A DNA stretch of 64,000 nucleotides from Malaciobacter mytili LMG 24559 (GTDB lineage: Bacteria; Campylobacterota; Campylobacteria; Campylobacterales; Arcobacteraceae), in the NCBI RefSeq assembly GCF_003346775.1, contig NZ_CP031219.1, positions 124,001-188,000 on the forward strand, in the 5' to 3' direction. The first letter of the stretch is position 1; each line of letters opens with the position of its first letter. The notes beneath the pieces were generated by a model. It ran no database searches and had not been told where the DNA came from. It saw nothing but the letters and a program-made list of their open reading frames with translations. The translations under genes were made by a program, and so were the position numbers. Of the stretch, positions 50,491 through 60,491 are shown one piece after another.

Positions 50491-52662
50491 TTAAACTGTA
50501 ATTGAAAATATTGCTCCTTTTATTGAATTTTCAACTTTTATTTCTCCATTCATTTTTTCTTCAATAATTAGTTTTGTCATATAAAGCCCTATGCCAGTTC
50601 CATAATTACATTTTGTAGTAAAATATGGATCAAATATTTTATCTAAGATATTTTTATCTACTCCTCCTGCATTATCTTCAATATATAAAGTATTGTGTTT
50701 TTCTTCTTTTATATAGATTTTTATTTTGGGATTTGTCACTTTTCTATCTACTAATATATCTTTTGCATTTGAAATAATATTAACTATAGCTTGTGCATAT
50801 TCATTTTTAAACCCATAAATTTTAAAGTCTTTTCCTTTTTTTATTTTAACTTTTATTTTATAGAAGCTTAATGTAGAATTTAATATTTTTAAAGCATTTT
50901 CAACAGCTTCAAAGATATAAAACTCTTCTTTTTTGCTATTTGGGTCAAAAAAATTTCTAAAATCATCTATAGTTTTTGACATATATTCTGTTAAATCATT
51001 TGCTTCATTTATTCTATTTATAAGATATTTTTTAGTTAATTCATTATATTCGTACGCTGATTGAATATCAAAAAATAATCCTGAAATTTGCGATAAAGGT
51101 TGTCTCCATTGGTGAGCAATATTTTCTATCATTTCACCCATTGCCGCCATTTTTGATTTTTGTATTAAAAGTTGTTCTTGTCTTCTTTTTTGTTTTTTTA
51201 AATAAGTTCTTTCTGTAATATCTTTAAGTGATGAAAAAAGTAGATTTTCATCATAATTATTATAATTAACAATTTGAAGTTCAATGATTTTAATATTATT
51301 ATTTTTATCTTTTAATTTTATAGTTTTTTCAAAAGAAGATTTATTTAAAACCATTTCTTTATCTAAATTTATAAATAATTCAAAAAAATTTCTATTTAGT
51401 AATTCTGAATGTTTATAAGAAGTAAGTTTTAATGCAGTATTATTAAAACTTAAAATTTCACCTTTATGTTTATTTGAAATAATAAAAGCATTATTACTAT
51501 GATTAAAAAGAAGTTTAAATTTTTGTTCATTAGAAATAACTCTTTTTTTATAGTTTTTAAATAAAGAATCAATCTTTTTTGTAAATAAAAGAGAAATAAT
51601 AAAGAAAAATATAGTTATTACACTAATAGAAATAGAGAGTTTAGTTATATTTTTTATTAAATTTTTATAAGAGATATTTCTTTCATTTTTAATAATATTA
51701 TTAATAGTATTTAAATTTGTAACATTTGCAATAAAATATCTATACTCTTGTATAAAACTTCCATACATTAGTTTTTCAGAATCTTCATAAAATATAAAAT
51801 CATTACCTTTATAATTTGTTTTTATAAGTAAATCTTTTATAGCTTCTTTATCAAACTTATTTGCAATTACATGTTTTTGTATAATTAAATCACTATTTAA
51901 AATATCATTTAAACTAGTTACATTGTATATTAAAATAAAGTCTTCTTTATTAGAACTTTGCTTAAAAATCTTTTCTTTAATTTTACTAGTAATATTTTCT
52001 TTTATTTTTTCTAAAAAAGTAGTAGAACCAATAATAATATCTAATTCATCTAATGCTCTTGCAAAAAGTATTTTTTTTGATAATATATTACTTTTGGGTT
52101 TATACCAAAAATATTCATGAAAAGTTTGTTTTTTATTATTAGAATGAATGATTTCGTTTATAAATTTTTTTCCAGAGATATCTTGAATATTTAAATAATT
52201 TTCTCCTTCTATTTTTTTATATTCAGTATTTAAAATAATAGTTCCTTTTTTATCTAAAATAAAATAATTTATATCATTTTCTTTATTTGAGATTTGAGTA
52301 AGAGCGTCTTTTATAAATTTTAATTTTTCCTCTTTTGTAAGATTTTTTGATTTTTTATATATGGCCTTAGCTAAATTATATGCTATTATTGATTGATTTT
52401 TAATTCTATATTTTTTATTTTTTAAAATAGAAAATTCTTCAATTTTTATATCATTTATTAGATTCTCAACAGATGTTTTTAGAGTAAATTTTTTTCTTTC
52501 AATAATAGTATTTTTAAAATTATTTATATGATTATTAAAATTTGTAAATTCAGTTTGTATAAGAATAATACCTATTATTGTAGCAACTAATAGAATAATT
52601 ATTGTAGAACTTAAAAGTGTAATTTTTTTTATTTTTTTTTCAGTGTTTGTATATTTATTCAA
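50491..52662 (-). CDS. Sensor histidine kinase with Cache and PAS domains
   Basis: 723 residues. Membrane segments at about 13-35 and 340-361 enclose a periplasmic Cache-type sensor ([16 protein letters not shown] at 130-145, [14 protein letters not shown] at 207-220). A PAS domain follows (about 375-485, [22 protein letters not shown]). The phospho-acceptor is H517 in IAHQWRQPL. ATPase boxes [27 protein letters not shown] and GTGIGLYM are complete. The start overlaps the upstream regulator's stop by eight bases. The pair follows a tripartite tricarboxylate transporter, so it likely controls that transporter, sensing a carboxylate. Confidence 0.92.
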   Translation of the reverse strand: MNKYTNTEKKIKKITLLSSTIIILLVATIIGIILIQTEFTNFNNHINNFKNTIIERKKFTLKTSVENLINDIKIEEFSILKNKKYRIKNQSIIAYNLAKAIYKKSKNLTKEEKLKFIKDALTQISNKENDINYFILDKKGTIILNTEYKKIEGENYLNIQDISGKKFINEIIHSNNKKQTFHEYFWYKPKSNILSKKILFARALDELDIIIGSTTFLEKIKENITSKIKEKIFKQSSNKEDFILIYNVTSLNDILNSDLIIQKHVIANKFDKEAIKDLLIKTNYKGNDFIFYEDSEKLMYGSFIQEYRYFIANVTNLNTINNIIKNERNISYKNLIKNITKLSISISVITIFFFIISLLFTKKIDSLFKNYKKRVISNEQKFKLLFNHSNNAFIISNKHKGEILSFNNTALKLTSYKHSELLNRNFFELFINLDKEMVLNKSSFEKTIKLKDKNNNIKIIELQIVNYNNYDENLLFSSLKDITERTYLKKQKRRQEQLLIQKSKMAAMGEMIENIAHQWRQPLSQISGLFFDIQSAYEYNELTKKYLINRINEANDLTEYMSKTIDDFRNFFDPNSKKEEFYIFEAVENALKILNSTLSFYKIKVKIKKGKDFKIYGFKNEYAQAIVNIISNAKDILVDRKVTNPKIKIYIKEEKHNTLYIEDNAGGVDKNILDKIFDPYFTTKCNYGTGIGLYMTKLIIEEKMNGEIKVENSIKGAIFSITV

Positions 52663-53332
52663 TATTTAATTTATATCCTATATTTGAAATATTTTTAATG
52701 CATTTTATAGGAAGTTTTTTCCTTAAAAAACCTATTGTAGTTCGAAGAGAGTATATGCTCATATATTTTTCATTCCATACAACTCTTTCAATCTCTTCAT
52801 AAGAAATTATTCTGTTTCTATTTTTTACTAATAGTTCTAAAAATAAAAATTCTTTTTTTGTAAGAGTTAATGGTGAGTCTTTATAATAAAAAAGTAAATT
52901 CTTACAATCAAAATAAAAATTTGCATTTAGATATATCTTTTTATCTTTGCTTTCTTCAATTTTTTTTACTGCTTTTTTTAAAGCAGGATATAAATTTTTA
53001 CTTGAAAGAGGTTTTATAATATATTTTTCAAGGTTTAATTCAATAGCCTCTAATAAATAATCTTTATTACTAAAAGCTGTTGAAATAATAATTTTTGTAT
53101 TAAGATCATTTTCTCTAATTTTTTTTGAAAGTGAAATTCCATCTAGTTTTGGTAAATTTATATCTGTTAAAATAATATGAGGTTTATATTTTTTATAAAG
53201 TTTAAAGCCCTCAAAGCCATCTTTAGCTTCAATAAGAGTTTTAAACATCCTTTTTAGAATTCTTGAATTGATTTTTCTTACTTCTTCATCATCTTCAATA
53301 TATAAAATAGTATATGCTTTAAAATTTTGCAT
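52655..53332 (-). CDS. OmpR-type response regulator, partner of the Cache/PAS kinase
   Basis: 225 residues. Receiver domain 1-120 with acidic pocket EDD (13-15), acceptor D57 in ILTDINLP and KP in YIIKPL. The winged-helix output domain (about 130-225) has SPLTLTKKEFLFLELLVKN, EEIERVVWNEKYMS and LRTTIGFLRKKLP. It starts immediately after the tctA stop with AAAAAAGGTC as ribosome binding site. Role inferred: transcriptional control of the tct operon, similar in placement to TctD/TctE, though the kinase is of a different type. Confidence 0.92.
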   Translation of the reverse strand: MQNFKAYTILYIEDDEEVRKINSRILKRMFKTLIEAKDGFEGFKLYKKYKPHIILTDINLPKLDGISLSKKIRENDLNTKIIISTAFSNKDYLLEAIELNLEKYIIKPLSSKNLYPALKKAVKKIEESKDKKIYLNANFYFDCKNLLFYYKDSPLTLTKKEFLFLELLVKNRNRIISYEEIERVVWNEKYMSIYSLRTTIGFLRKKLPIKCIKNISNIGYKLNIE

Positions 53333-54838
53333 TTAAGACCTTTTTTTAGATAGATATTTAAGTATTATAGGTGATAATATTATAACTATTATAATTATTA
53401 AAAGACTTAAAGTAATTGGTCTTTCCCAAAGAAAAGAGATAGAACCATCGCTTATTGTTAAAGATCTTCTTAAATTATCTTCAATCATCTTTCCTAAAAT
53501 AAATCCTAAAATCATAGGTGCCATAGGAAAATCTAAAATTCTTAAAAAAAGTGCAACAACAGCAAATAGTGTCATTATATAAATATCAAAATTATTAAAA
53601 GTAACTAGATATACCCCAATTAAAGAAAAAAAGATAATAAGAGGCAATAGCAATTGTTTAGGTAAAGTTAGTATTTTAGCTATATAAGGAATAAGAGGAA
53701 GATTTAAAATCAATAATACTAAATTTCCAATATACATAGAGATAATAACAGACCAAAATAAAATAGGATTATCAATATATAATGTTGGGCCTGGCTGAAT
53801 ACCATAAGATATTAAGGCTCCTAAAATAACAGCTGTAGTTCCAGAACCTGGAATGCCTAATGTTAATAATGGTACAAAAGAACCTGAAGAAGCAGCATTA
53901 TTGGCACTTTCTGGTCCAGCAAGACCTTGAAGAGAACCATTTCCAAATTTTTGTTTCTCTTTTTTACTTGCAAAGCTTCTTTCCATTCCATAAGCTAAGA
54001 ATGAAGCAATTGTAGCACCAGCTCCTGGTAAGATACCAACAAAAAAACCTAGAATAGAAGATCTTGCAATAGTTGGGGCAATTTGTCTAATTTCATTTTT
54101 TTGAAGTTTTAAACTACCAAGTTCATTTTTTAATTTTGTTTCTTCATCTTTATTAGTTCTTTTATTTTCTAAGATATTCATCATTGCTTCAGATAAAGCA
54201 AAAGCAGCCATTGCTAGAAGTAAAAAGGATATTCCATCAATTAAATCTAATCTTCCAAAAGTAAATCTTGGAATTCCAGAATCAGAATCTATACCAATAG
54301 TTGAGAGCATAATACCAAAAATTGTCATTATAGAAGCTTTTAGAAAATTGCCTCTTCCTGAAAATGCTGCTACTGCTGTAAGTCCTAATAACATCATTGC
54401 AAAATAGTCAGAAGATTGAAAACTTAATGAGATATTTGCCAAAATTGGTGCAGCAATAAGTAAAAAAATAGCTGCTATTGTTCCTCCTGAAAAAGAAGAA
54501 TATGCTGCAATTGCTAAGGCTTTACCTGCTTGTCCTTTTTTTGATAAAGGATAACCATCAAATGAACTAGCTACTGTTCCTGCTACTCCTGGAGCATTTA
54601 TTAAAATTGATGAAGTTGAGCCTCCAAAAACAGCACCATAATAAACTCCGGCAATTAAAATTAATCCAGAAGAAGGATCCATCCCATATGTAATAGGAAT
54701 CATAAGTGCAATGGCTGATATTGGTCCAAGCCCAGGAAGCATCCCAATAATAGTTCCTGCAAAACAACCTATAATTACCATTAGTATATTATAAAAAGAA
54801 AAAGCAGTTTGTGCTCCTTGTAAGATACCATCTATCAT
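53333..54838 (-). CDS. tctA: Tripartite tricarboxylate transporter, large membrane subunit TctA
   Basis: 501 residues, 11 to 12 membrane segments. GCFAGTIIGMLPGLGPISAIALMIP and GSTSSILINAPGVAGTVASSFDGYP are TctA signatures, and a second PGAGATIASFLAYG repeats the first, showing the family's internal duplication. It drives cation-coupled uptake of a carboxylate delivered by TctC. It overlaps tctB by four bases (ATGA). Confidence 0.96.
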   Translation of the reverse strand: MIDGILQGAQTAFSFYNILMVIIGCFAGTIIGMLPGLGPISAIALMIPITYGMDPSSGLILIAGVYYGAVFGGSTSSILINAPGVAGTVASSFDGYPLSKKGQAGKALAIAAYSSFSGGTIAAIFLLIAAPILANISLSFQSSDYFAMMLLGLTAVAAFSGRGNFLKASIMTIFGIMLSTIGIDSDSGIPRFTFGRLDLIDGISFLLLAMAAFALSEAMMNILENKRTNKDEETKLKNELGSLKLQKNEIRQIAPTIARSSILGFFVGILPGAGATIASFLAYGMERSFASKKEKQKFGNGSLQGLAGPESANNAASSGSFVPLLTLGIPGSGTTAVILGALISYGIQPGPTLYIDNPILFWSVIISMYIGNLVLLILNLPLIPYIAKILTLPKQLLLPLIIFFSLIGVYLVTFNNFDIYIMTLFAVVALFLRILDFPMAPMILGFILGKMIEDNLRRSLTISDGSISFLWERPITLSLLIIIIVIILSPIILKYLSKKRS

Positions 54839-55320
54839 AAGAATACTCCTTTAATATATTCTATAAAAAATCCAGGTACTATATATACCCCTAAAATATT
54901 ATTTAGGATAAGATAAAACCCAACAGATATACTAATAGAAATAATTAGTATTCTTTTAATGTTCCTTTCTTTTAAAAAAATAAAACTCAAAGCTAAAAAA
55001 ATTATAGTAGATAAAATAAATCCTAAAATTTTTATAATTAAGCCATATAAAAACATTAAAGTTATAAATAAAAAAATAGTTTTAAAATCTAATGATTTTA
55101 AATATTCTAGTGAAATTTTTTCATTGTGTTTTTCTTTGATTGCAAAAAATAACATTAGTAAAGAGATAATTATTCCAATAATTCCAATATAGAAAGGAAA
55201 TGTAGAAGGAGTCATCACTTCAAACTGAGCATTTGGCAACTCTTTTATATCAAATACATTATAAAAGTAAAAAGATGAAAGAGCTAAAAAGAAAATTGAA
55301 CCTATTATATTTTTTGACAT
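54835..55320 (-). CDS. tctB: Tripartite tricarboxylate transporter, small membrane subunit TctB
   Basis: 161 residues, four membrane segments (about 6-22, 43-61, 83-100 and 106-150 in two parts). YNVFDIKELPNAQFEVMTPSTFPFYIGIIGI is characteristic of TctB. Weakly conserved family; identity is supported mainly by position between tctC and tctA. Confidence 0.9.
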   Translation of the reverse strand: MSKNIIGSIFFLALSSFYFYNVFDIKELPNAQFEVMTPSTFPFYIGIIGIIISLLMLFFAIKEKHNEKISLEYLKSLDFKTIFLFITLMFLYGLIIKILGFILSTIIFLALSFIFLKERNIKRILIISISISVGFYLILNNILGVYIVPGFFIEYIKGVFL

Positions 55321-55352
55321 AAGATATTCCTTAATAACCTAGATAAATATTT

Positions 55353-56318
55353 TTATAAAAAGCCCATTTCTTTCATTAGAGAACTAATTATTTTTTCTTG
55401 GTTTTCAAGAAAAAGTTTAAACTCTTCTTTTGATTTATATAGGTTTTCCCAACCATTTCTTTTTCTTATTTTTTCCCATTCTTCAGTTTTATACATATCT
55501 TCTAGAATTTTTGCAAATTCGTCAATTTTTTTCTTTGGAAGATTAGGAGCAGCAAAGAAACCTCTCCAATTTACAAAATAAGCATCTACACCCATACTTT
55601 TAAAGCTTGGGATACCTTCAATACTCTTATTAGATGTAACTCCAATTATTTTTAATTCTTTCTTTTTATGTTTTTCTAAAACTTCACCAAGTCCAGTTGA
55701 TAAAATATCAACTTCTCCTGTTAATAATCCAGCTATTGCTTTACCTCCTGCATTGTAAGGTACATATCTCACATCTCTAGGATTTCCATTTGCAGCTTTA
55801 AATATTTGTGCTGCAACTAAGTGGTCCATACTTCCTCTTGAACTTCCTCCTGCAATTTTTATTTTTCCTGGATTTTTTTTAAAGGCTTTTTTAACATCTT
55901 CCCATGAATTATATTTTGAATCATTTTTTACTACTAAAACGCCAAAATCTGCAATAACTGTTGAAATTAAAGATAAATCTCTAAAAGATTGAGGAAATAT
56001 GCCTTGTAGTGATCTAATAACAATTGGAGTTGAATTTACCATTATTGTATTTTGTTGTTTATTAGCAGTTTCAATTAAATAAGCAATAGCTTTTCCACCT
56101 CCACCACCTGAAATATTTTCGTATGAAGCTTCTTTTATTAAATTTGATTTTAAAAGAGCTTCTCCTACCCCTCTTGCTGTACCATCCCAGCCACCACCTG
56201 CTCCTCCAGGTATTAAAAAGTGTATTTTTTCAATATTTGCTGCAAATAGAGTACTATTTACTATTAATAAACTAATAAAAAGATTTTTAAAAGTTTTTGT
56301 TAGCTTGTAATTTTTCAT
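55353..56318 (-). CDS. tctC: Tripartite tricarboxylate transporter, periplasmic binding protein TctC
   Basis: 321 residues. Signal peptide about 1-25 (LFISLLIVNSTLFA). IHFLIPGGAGGGWDGTARGVGEALLK and VNSTPIVIRSLQG, GSSRGSMDHLVAAQIFKAANG, and VRYVPYNAGGKAIAGLLTGEVD match the Bug/TctC fold that binds carboxylates such as citrate or tartrate; ligand unknown. The ATG is preceded by AAGGAGAAAAAG. First gene of tctC-tctB-tctA-regulator-kinase. Confidence 0.95.
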   Translation of the reverse strand: MKNYKLTKTFKNLFISLLIVNSTLFAANIEKIHFLIPGGAGGGWDGTARGVGEALLKSNLIKEASYENISGGGGGKAIAYLIETANKQQNTIMVNSTPIVIRSLQGIFPQSFRDLSLISTVIADFGVLVVKNDSKYNSWEDVKKAFKKNPGKIKIAGGSSRGSMDHLVAAQIFKAANGNPRDVRYVPYNAGGKAIAGLLTGEVDILSTGLGEVLEKHKKKELKIIGVTSNKSIEGIPSFKSMGVDAYFVNWRGFFAAPNLPKKKIDEFAKILEDMYKTEEWEKIRKRNGWENLYKSKEEFKLFLENQEKIISSLMKEMGFL

Positions 56319-56437
56319 CTTTTTCTCCTTAACTTTTTATATATTTAAAGTCTAGATAAAAAAAATGTAAAAAAAATAAAATATTAAATGATTTTTGAAA
56401 GTTTTTATATATTTGTAGGATAAATAGAAGCAGAGTT

Positions 56438-57394
56438 TTAAACTCTTGCTTCTTCTCTTCTTTGTAAATATTCCCATCTAGCATCAACTCTTTTTTGCCA
56501 TTCTTCTATAATATGCTCATTTTCAGGAGCAAATAGATGTTTAAATCTTGGTTGAAATGCTAAATAATCCCTTACTGGAACAATATTTTTAGGTCTATAT
56601 GTAATATTTAATTCAGTTCCATCAATTATTTCATAAAGAGGGAAAACTAATGAATCTGTTGCTAAATCAGAAGCTTCAATAGTTTGGTCAGGTTTAAATC
56701 TCCACTCAGTTGTACATGCACTCATCGCATTGATAAATACTGGACCTTCTGTATCAAATCCTCTTTGGATTTTTTTAACCATATCTTTCCATTTATTTGG
56801 AGCAACTTGTGCAACATAAGGAGAACCATGTGCTGCCATAATTGATAAAATATCTTTTTTATTTTTCTTTTCACCATAAGATACAGTTCCCGCAGGAGCA
56901 GTTGTAGTACTTGCTCCAATTGGAGTAGATGAAGATCTTTGACCTCCTGTATTTGCATAAACTTCATTGTCTAAACAAACATACATAAAATCATGTCCTC
57001 TTTCAAAACAACCTGAAATAAATTGAAAACCTATATCATAAGTTGCACCATCTCCACCAAATGCAACAAATTTTGGTTGTGGAGTATCAGCAGGAATTCT
57101 TCCTTTTTTTCTTAAAACTTTATTCATAGTTTCTGCACCTGCAATTGCTGTTGAAGCATTTTCAAATCCAATATGAATCCATGAACAGTCCCATGAAGTA
57201 TGAGGATAAATAGCTGTACAAACTTCTAAACAACCAGTTGCTGCAGAAACAACTAAATTATCATTTGTTGCATTTAAAACTTCTCTTACAATAATAGAGT
57301 GTGCACACCCTGGACATAAAACATGAGAACCTTCAAATCTTTCAGCAGCTGTTGAAAATGTTTTTAAGTTTTTTATCTCTTTTTGATTACTCAT
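56438..57394 (-). CDS. porB: 2-oxoacid (pyruvate):ferredoxin oxidoreductase, beta subunit
   Basis: 318 residues. Thiamine diphosphate and Fe-S binding: C27/C30 in LCPGCAHS, C55 and C59 in TGCLEVC, GDGATYDIG with the TPP motif (114-122) and DNEVYANTGGQRSS. Part of the four-subunit enzyme that splits pyruvate and CoA to acetyl-CoA and CO2, reducing ferredoxin or flavodoxin. Last gene of porCDAB; 11 bases after porA. Confidence 0.95.
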   Translation of the reverse strand: MSNQKEIKNLKTFSTAAERFEGSHVLCPGCAHSIIVREVLNATNDNLVVSAATGCLEVCTAIYPHTSWDCSWIHIGFENASTAIAGAETMNKVLRKKGRIPADTPQPKFVAFGGDGATYDIGFQFISGCFERGHDFMYVCLDNEVYANTGGQRSSSTPIGASTTTAPAGTVSYGEKKNKKDILSIMAAHGSPYVAQVAPNKWKDMVKKIQRGFDTEGPVFINAMSACTTEWRFKPDQTIEASDLATDSLVFPLYEIIDGTELNITYRPKNIVPVRDYLAFQPRFKHLFAPENEHIIEEWQKRVDARWEYLQRREEARV

Positions 57395-57405
57395 AACAAT
57401 CCTTC

Positions 57406-58632
57406 TTATAGTTCATAGAAGCTTAATTCTGGACCTCTAACACCTGTTAATTTTTGGATTTTTCCTGTTAGTTTACCAGCTTTTGCATCTTTATTTAAAT
57501 CTCTGTAAATATCGCATAATTCATTAATAGTCATATCTCTTCCACCTAAACCATAAATTAAATTTCTTAATACAGGCCTAGCAGAAGTGTTGAATAATGC
57601 ACCTGCTACTTCATTATATAAAGCACCCACAGTTCCTCCAGGTGCACTTCTATCCATACATGCAACAGCTTTAGCATTTTGTAAAGTTTGTGCAATTTCA
57701 ACTAAAGGAAAAGGTCTAAATAATCTTGGTGCAACAACACCAGCTTTAATTCCTTCTTCTTTTAACTTATCCACAGCTAATATAGCAGATTCATAAGTTG
57801 TTCCTAAACATACAATTGCAACTTCTGCATCTTCCATACCATATGATTCAACAATATTATATTTTCTTCCTGATACTTTTTCAAACTCTTCAAATACTTC
57901 TTTTACTACTTCTTTAGAAGCCATAAGAGCAGCATGTTGTTTTGCTTTGTGTTCAAAATGCCAATCATGTTCTGTTTGAACACCATGTGTTACAGGTTTA
58001 GAAAAATCAAGCATAGCATTTAATGGTTTATAATCACCAATAAAGTTATAAGCTACTTCATCACTTAGGGGTCTTACATTTTGTGCAGTATGTGAAGTCA
58101 TAAATCCATCTTGATTTGAAATTACTGGAAGTCTTACTTTTTCATGTTCAGAGATTTTAAAAGACATTAATGTCATATCATATGCTTCTTGTGGGCTAAA
58201 AGAATCTAAAGAAACCCATCCTGAATCCCTTGTTAAGTATAAATCTGAATGGTCACCATTTACATTTAATGGTGCAGCTAAAGCTCTATTTACTAGACAT
58301 AATACTACTGGTATTCTCATCCCTGATGCTTGGTATAATACTTCTATCATAAGAGCTAATCCTTGAGATGAAGTTGCCGTTGCAACTCTACCACCAGCAG
58401 CCCCTGCTCCTACACAACCAGACATTGCTGCATGCTCAGATTCAACCATAATTACTTCACCATCAACATACCCATTTGCATGCATTGAAGCATAGTTTTC
58501 AACTGTTGCAGTTGAAGGAGTAATAGGATATGCTGCAACAACATCAACAGCAGCTTGTCTTAAAGCTTGGGCATTTGCCATATTCCCATCCCAAACCTCT
58601 ACTGTATTTAATTCCATTTGTTTACTATTCAT
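57406..58632 (-). CDS. porA: 2-oxoacid (pyruvate):ferredoxin oxidoreductase, alpha subunit
   Basis: 408 residues from the ATG at 58632 (MNSKQMELNTVEVWDGN), preceded by AAGGGTGAAAG. A longer frame begins at 58698 but lies inside porD and is basic, unlike the family. The length equals H. pylori PorA (about 407). AYPITPSTATVENYASMHANG, ESEHAAMSGCVGAGAAGGR and GATATSSQGLALM-like TSSQGLALM are typical. It overlaps porD by eight bases. It binds pyruvate and CoA together with PorB. Confidence 0.95.
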   Translation of the reverse strand: MNSKQMELNTVEVWDGNMANAQALRQAAVDVVAAYPITPSTATVENYASMHANGYVDGEVIMVESEHAAMSGCVGAGAAGGRVATATSSQGLALMIEVLYQASGMRIPVVLCLVNRALAAPLNVNGDHSDLYLTRDSGWVSLDSFSPQEAYDMTLMSFKISEHEKVRLPVISNQDGFMTSHTAQNVRPLSDEVAYNFIGDYKPLNAMLDFSKPVTHGVQTEHDWHFEHKAKQHAALMASKEVVKEVFEEFEKVSGRKYNIVESYGMEDAEVAIVCLGTTYESAILAVDKLKEEGIKAGVVAPRLFRPFPLVEIAQTLQNAKAVACMDRSAPGGTVGALYNEVAGALFNTSARPVLRNLIYGLGGRDMTINELCDIYRDLNKDAKAGKLTGKIQKLTGVRGPELSFYEL

Positions 58633-59044
58633 TACTTTCACCCTTTTTCTTTTTCTCAGGCCATTTAGCAAGAGCATCTTCATTTTTTTCTGTTTCATTA
58701 AACATTAAAAGTGATTTTGGATTTGTAGGACATACACTTACACAGATACCACATCCTTTACAGTGATCATAATCAACTCCTTTCATCTCTTTATCTCTTG
58801 CAATAATAGATGAATCAGGACAGAATATCCAACAGTTTTGACAGTCAATACAGATTTCAGAATTCCATACTGGCTTTATTACTCTCCAATCACCCACATA
58901 GGCATTTTTTGAGTTAGTTTCTGCATATGTTCTATCTTCTGGTTGAACTTCTGCTATATTATAATTTACAGTTTGTTCAAAAGAAAATAGTGCTGCTCCT
59001 GGAACTAATTCATCCCATCCCATATCTTTTATTGATTTACTCAT
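58625..59044 (-). CDS. porD: 2-oxoacid:ferredoxin oxidoreductase, delta subunit (2 x 4Fe-4S ferredoxin)
   Basis: 139 residues. Two ferredoxin motifs: CIDCQNCWIFCPDSS and CKGCGICVSVCPTNP, each CxxCxxCxxxC, followed by a basic, Lys-rich end. It passes electrons between the catalytic subunits and the acceptor. The N-terminal 55 residues are the usual extension of PorD in Campylobacterota. Overlaps porA by eight bases. Confidence 0.95.
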   Translation of the reverse strand: MSKSIKDMGWDELVPGAALFSFEQTVNYNIAEVQPEDRTYAETNSKNAYVGDWRVIKPVWNSEICIDCQNCWIFCPDSSIIARDKEMKGVDYDHCKGCGICVSVCPTNPKSLLMFNETEKNEDALAKWPEKKKKGESNE

Positions 59045-59054
59045 AATACCACCT

Positions 59055-59618
59055 TTAATTTACTTCGTTGAAAGCTCTTTCAATAGCAATCATATTTGCA
59101 TCAATTACTTTTTGAGGTAGCTTTTTTAGTACAGCTTTCATTGCATCTTTGAAATATTCTAATTCAAACATTCCACTAATTTTCATAAATGCACCAAGCA
59201 TTGGAGTATTTGGGATAGGTCTTCCAATAGTTTCTTGAGAGATTTTAAGACAGTCAAGAATAAAAACTCTATCTTCTCTTCCTTGTAATGCTGGAATTAA
59301 ATTAATTAATTCATTTTTTTGTAAGTGTGTAGTAATTATATATTTAGTTTCTGGTTTTTCATTTGCAGTAAAATCATCTGTAAAGGCTAAACCTGGATCT
59401 AAAATAAAAACATAATCTGGAACCATATATTTTTCATGATTTATGATTTTTTTATCATCAATTCTATTATATGCAGTCATTGATGCACCTCTTTTTGCAG
59501 AACCATAAAATGCAAAAGCTTGCACTTCTTTTCCAGTTTCTGCAACAACTGAACCTAAACCTTTAGCTCCTGTCACAGCACCTTGACCAGCACGGCTATG
59601 CCATCTTATTTCTAGCAT
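59055..59618 (-). CDS. porC: 2-oxoacid:ferredoxin oxidoreductase, gamma subunit
   Basis: 187 residues. EIRWHSRAGQGAVTGAKGLG is the signature of the gamma subunit, and FYGSAKRGASMTAYNRID follows. First gene of the operon, in the order gamma, delta, alpha, beta as in H. pylori. The ATG is preceded by TTTAGGAGCTAAA, a strong ribosome binding site. In microaerophiles this enzyme replaces pyruvate dehydrogenase and is oxygen sensitive. Confidence 0.95.
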   Translation of the reverse strand: MLEIRWHSRAGQGAVTGAKGLGSVVAETGKEVQAFAFYGSAKRGASMTAYNRIDDKKIINHEKYMVPDYVFILDPGLAFTDDFTANEKPETKYIITTHLQKNELINLIPALQGREDRVFILDCLKISQETIGRPIPNTPMLGAFMKISGMFELEYFKDAMKAVLKKLPQKVIDANMIAIERAFNEVN

Positions 59619-59794
59619 TTTAGCTCCTAAAATTTAGTTAGTGTAAGACACCTCTTTTTTGTCTATACTTATTTTATGAGATAATTACTTATAGCAACCT
59701 TTTAAATTATAAATTTAATATGTAAAATTAATGTAAAAATCAGCTAAAATTATTTGCTGAACTTATTTTTAAGTATTAGTAAAGCCCAAAAAGT

Positions 59795-59823
59795 AAGAAT
59801 TATAAAATATTTTTATAATTCTT
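59795..59823 (-). terminator. Terminator-like hairpin after the HAD gene
   Basis: A 13-base perfect stem AAGAATTATAAAA / TTTTATAATTCTT with a TAT loop, three bases past the stop. On the minus strand it is followed by ACTTTTTGG. The rest of the 207-base gap to porC holds the por promoter region and no gene. Confidence 0.65.
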
Positions 59824-59825
59824 TA

Positions 59826-60491
59826 TTAATTTGAATAAGTTTTATTATAGATAAATTGAACAGCTTCTAATGCACTATTTTGTATATAATCTGTGTAGAT
59901 TTGTAACTCTTCTTGCTGTGCATAACCACAAAGCACTCCCACGCAATTTACATTTGCTTCTTGGGCACAAATTAGGTCAAGCTTTGTATCTCCTACCATC
60001 CATACTCTATGTTTTTCTTCATCATAATTCATTAATTCTAAAGTTTTTAAAATTGGCTCAGGATGAGGCTTTGGATTTTCAACATTTTCTCTTCCTGTAA
60101 TATATTCAAAGTAGTCTAAAATCTCTAAATGTTCTAAAAGAGGAGTGCTATATAAAGCAGTTTTTGTTGTAACTATAGCTAGTCTTGCAAATTTTGAAGC
60201 AAACTCTAAACACTCTTTTACATTTTCTAAAAGAAAAGTTTGTTCTTTTGATATAGTTCTATATCTATTTTTATAAGCATCTACAAAATCCCAAACTCTT
60301 TCATCTTCAACTCCTAAATCTTTATACATAATATCTAAAGGGTATCCAATTAGATTTTTAATATCTTCTTTTTTCCCTTTAAACTCAAAATTTAGTTCTT
60401 CAAAAGTATGATAAAAAGATGAAATAATTGCTTCTGTTGAGTCTATTAATGTTCCATCTAAATCAAATAGTATAATATTATTTTCTTTCAA
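59826..60491 (-). CDS. HAD-superfamily phosphatase (phosphoglycolate phosphatase/PpaX-like)
   Basis: 221 residues. Motif I FDLDGTLIDST (9-19, nucleophile D10), motif II in LAIVTTKTAL, motif III K in NPKPHPEPIL, motif IV WMVGDTKLDLICAQEA. A helical cap between I and II is of the Gph type. Substrate could be phosphoglycolate or pyrophosphate; not decidable. It overlaps the upstream binding-protein stop by four bases, so the pair is an operon. Confidence 0.9.
   Translation of the reverse strand: MKENNIILFDLDGTLIDSTEAIISSFYHTFEELNFEFKGKKEDIKNLIGYPLDIMYKDLGVEDERVWDFVDAYKNRYRTISKEQTFLLENVKECLEFASKFARLAIVTTKTALYSTPLLEHLEILDYFEYITGRENVENPKPHPEPILKTLELMNYDEEKHRVWMVGDTKLDLICAQEANVNCVGVLCGYAQQEELQIYTDYIQNSALEAVQFIYNKTYSN

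Noticed and set aside
58633-58698. A 22-residue Lys-rich extension of PorA
   Set aside because: It lies in the porD coding sequence in another frame; the ATG at 58632 has a ribosome binding site and gives the family length.
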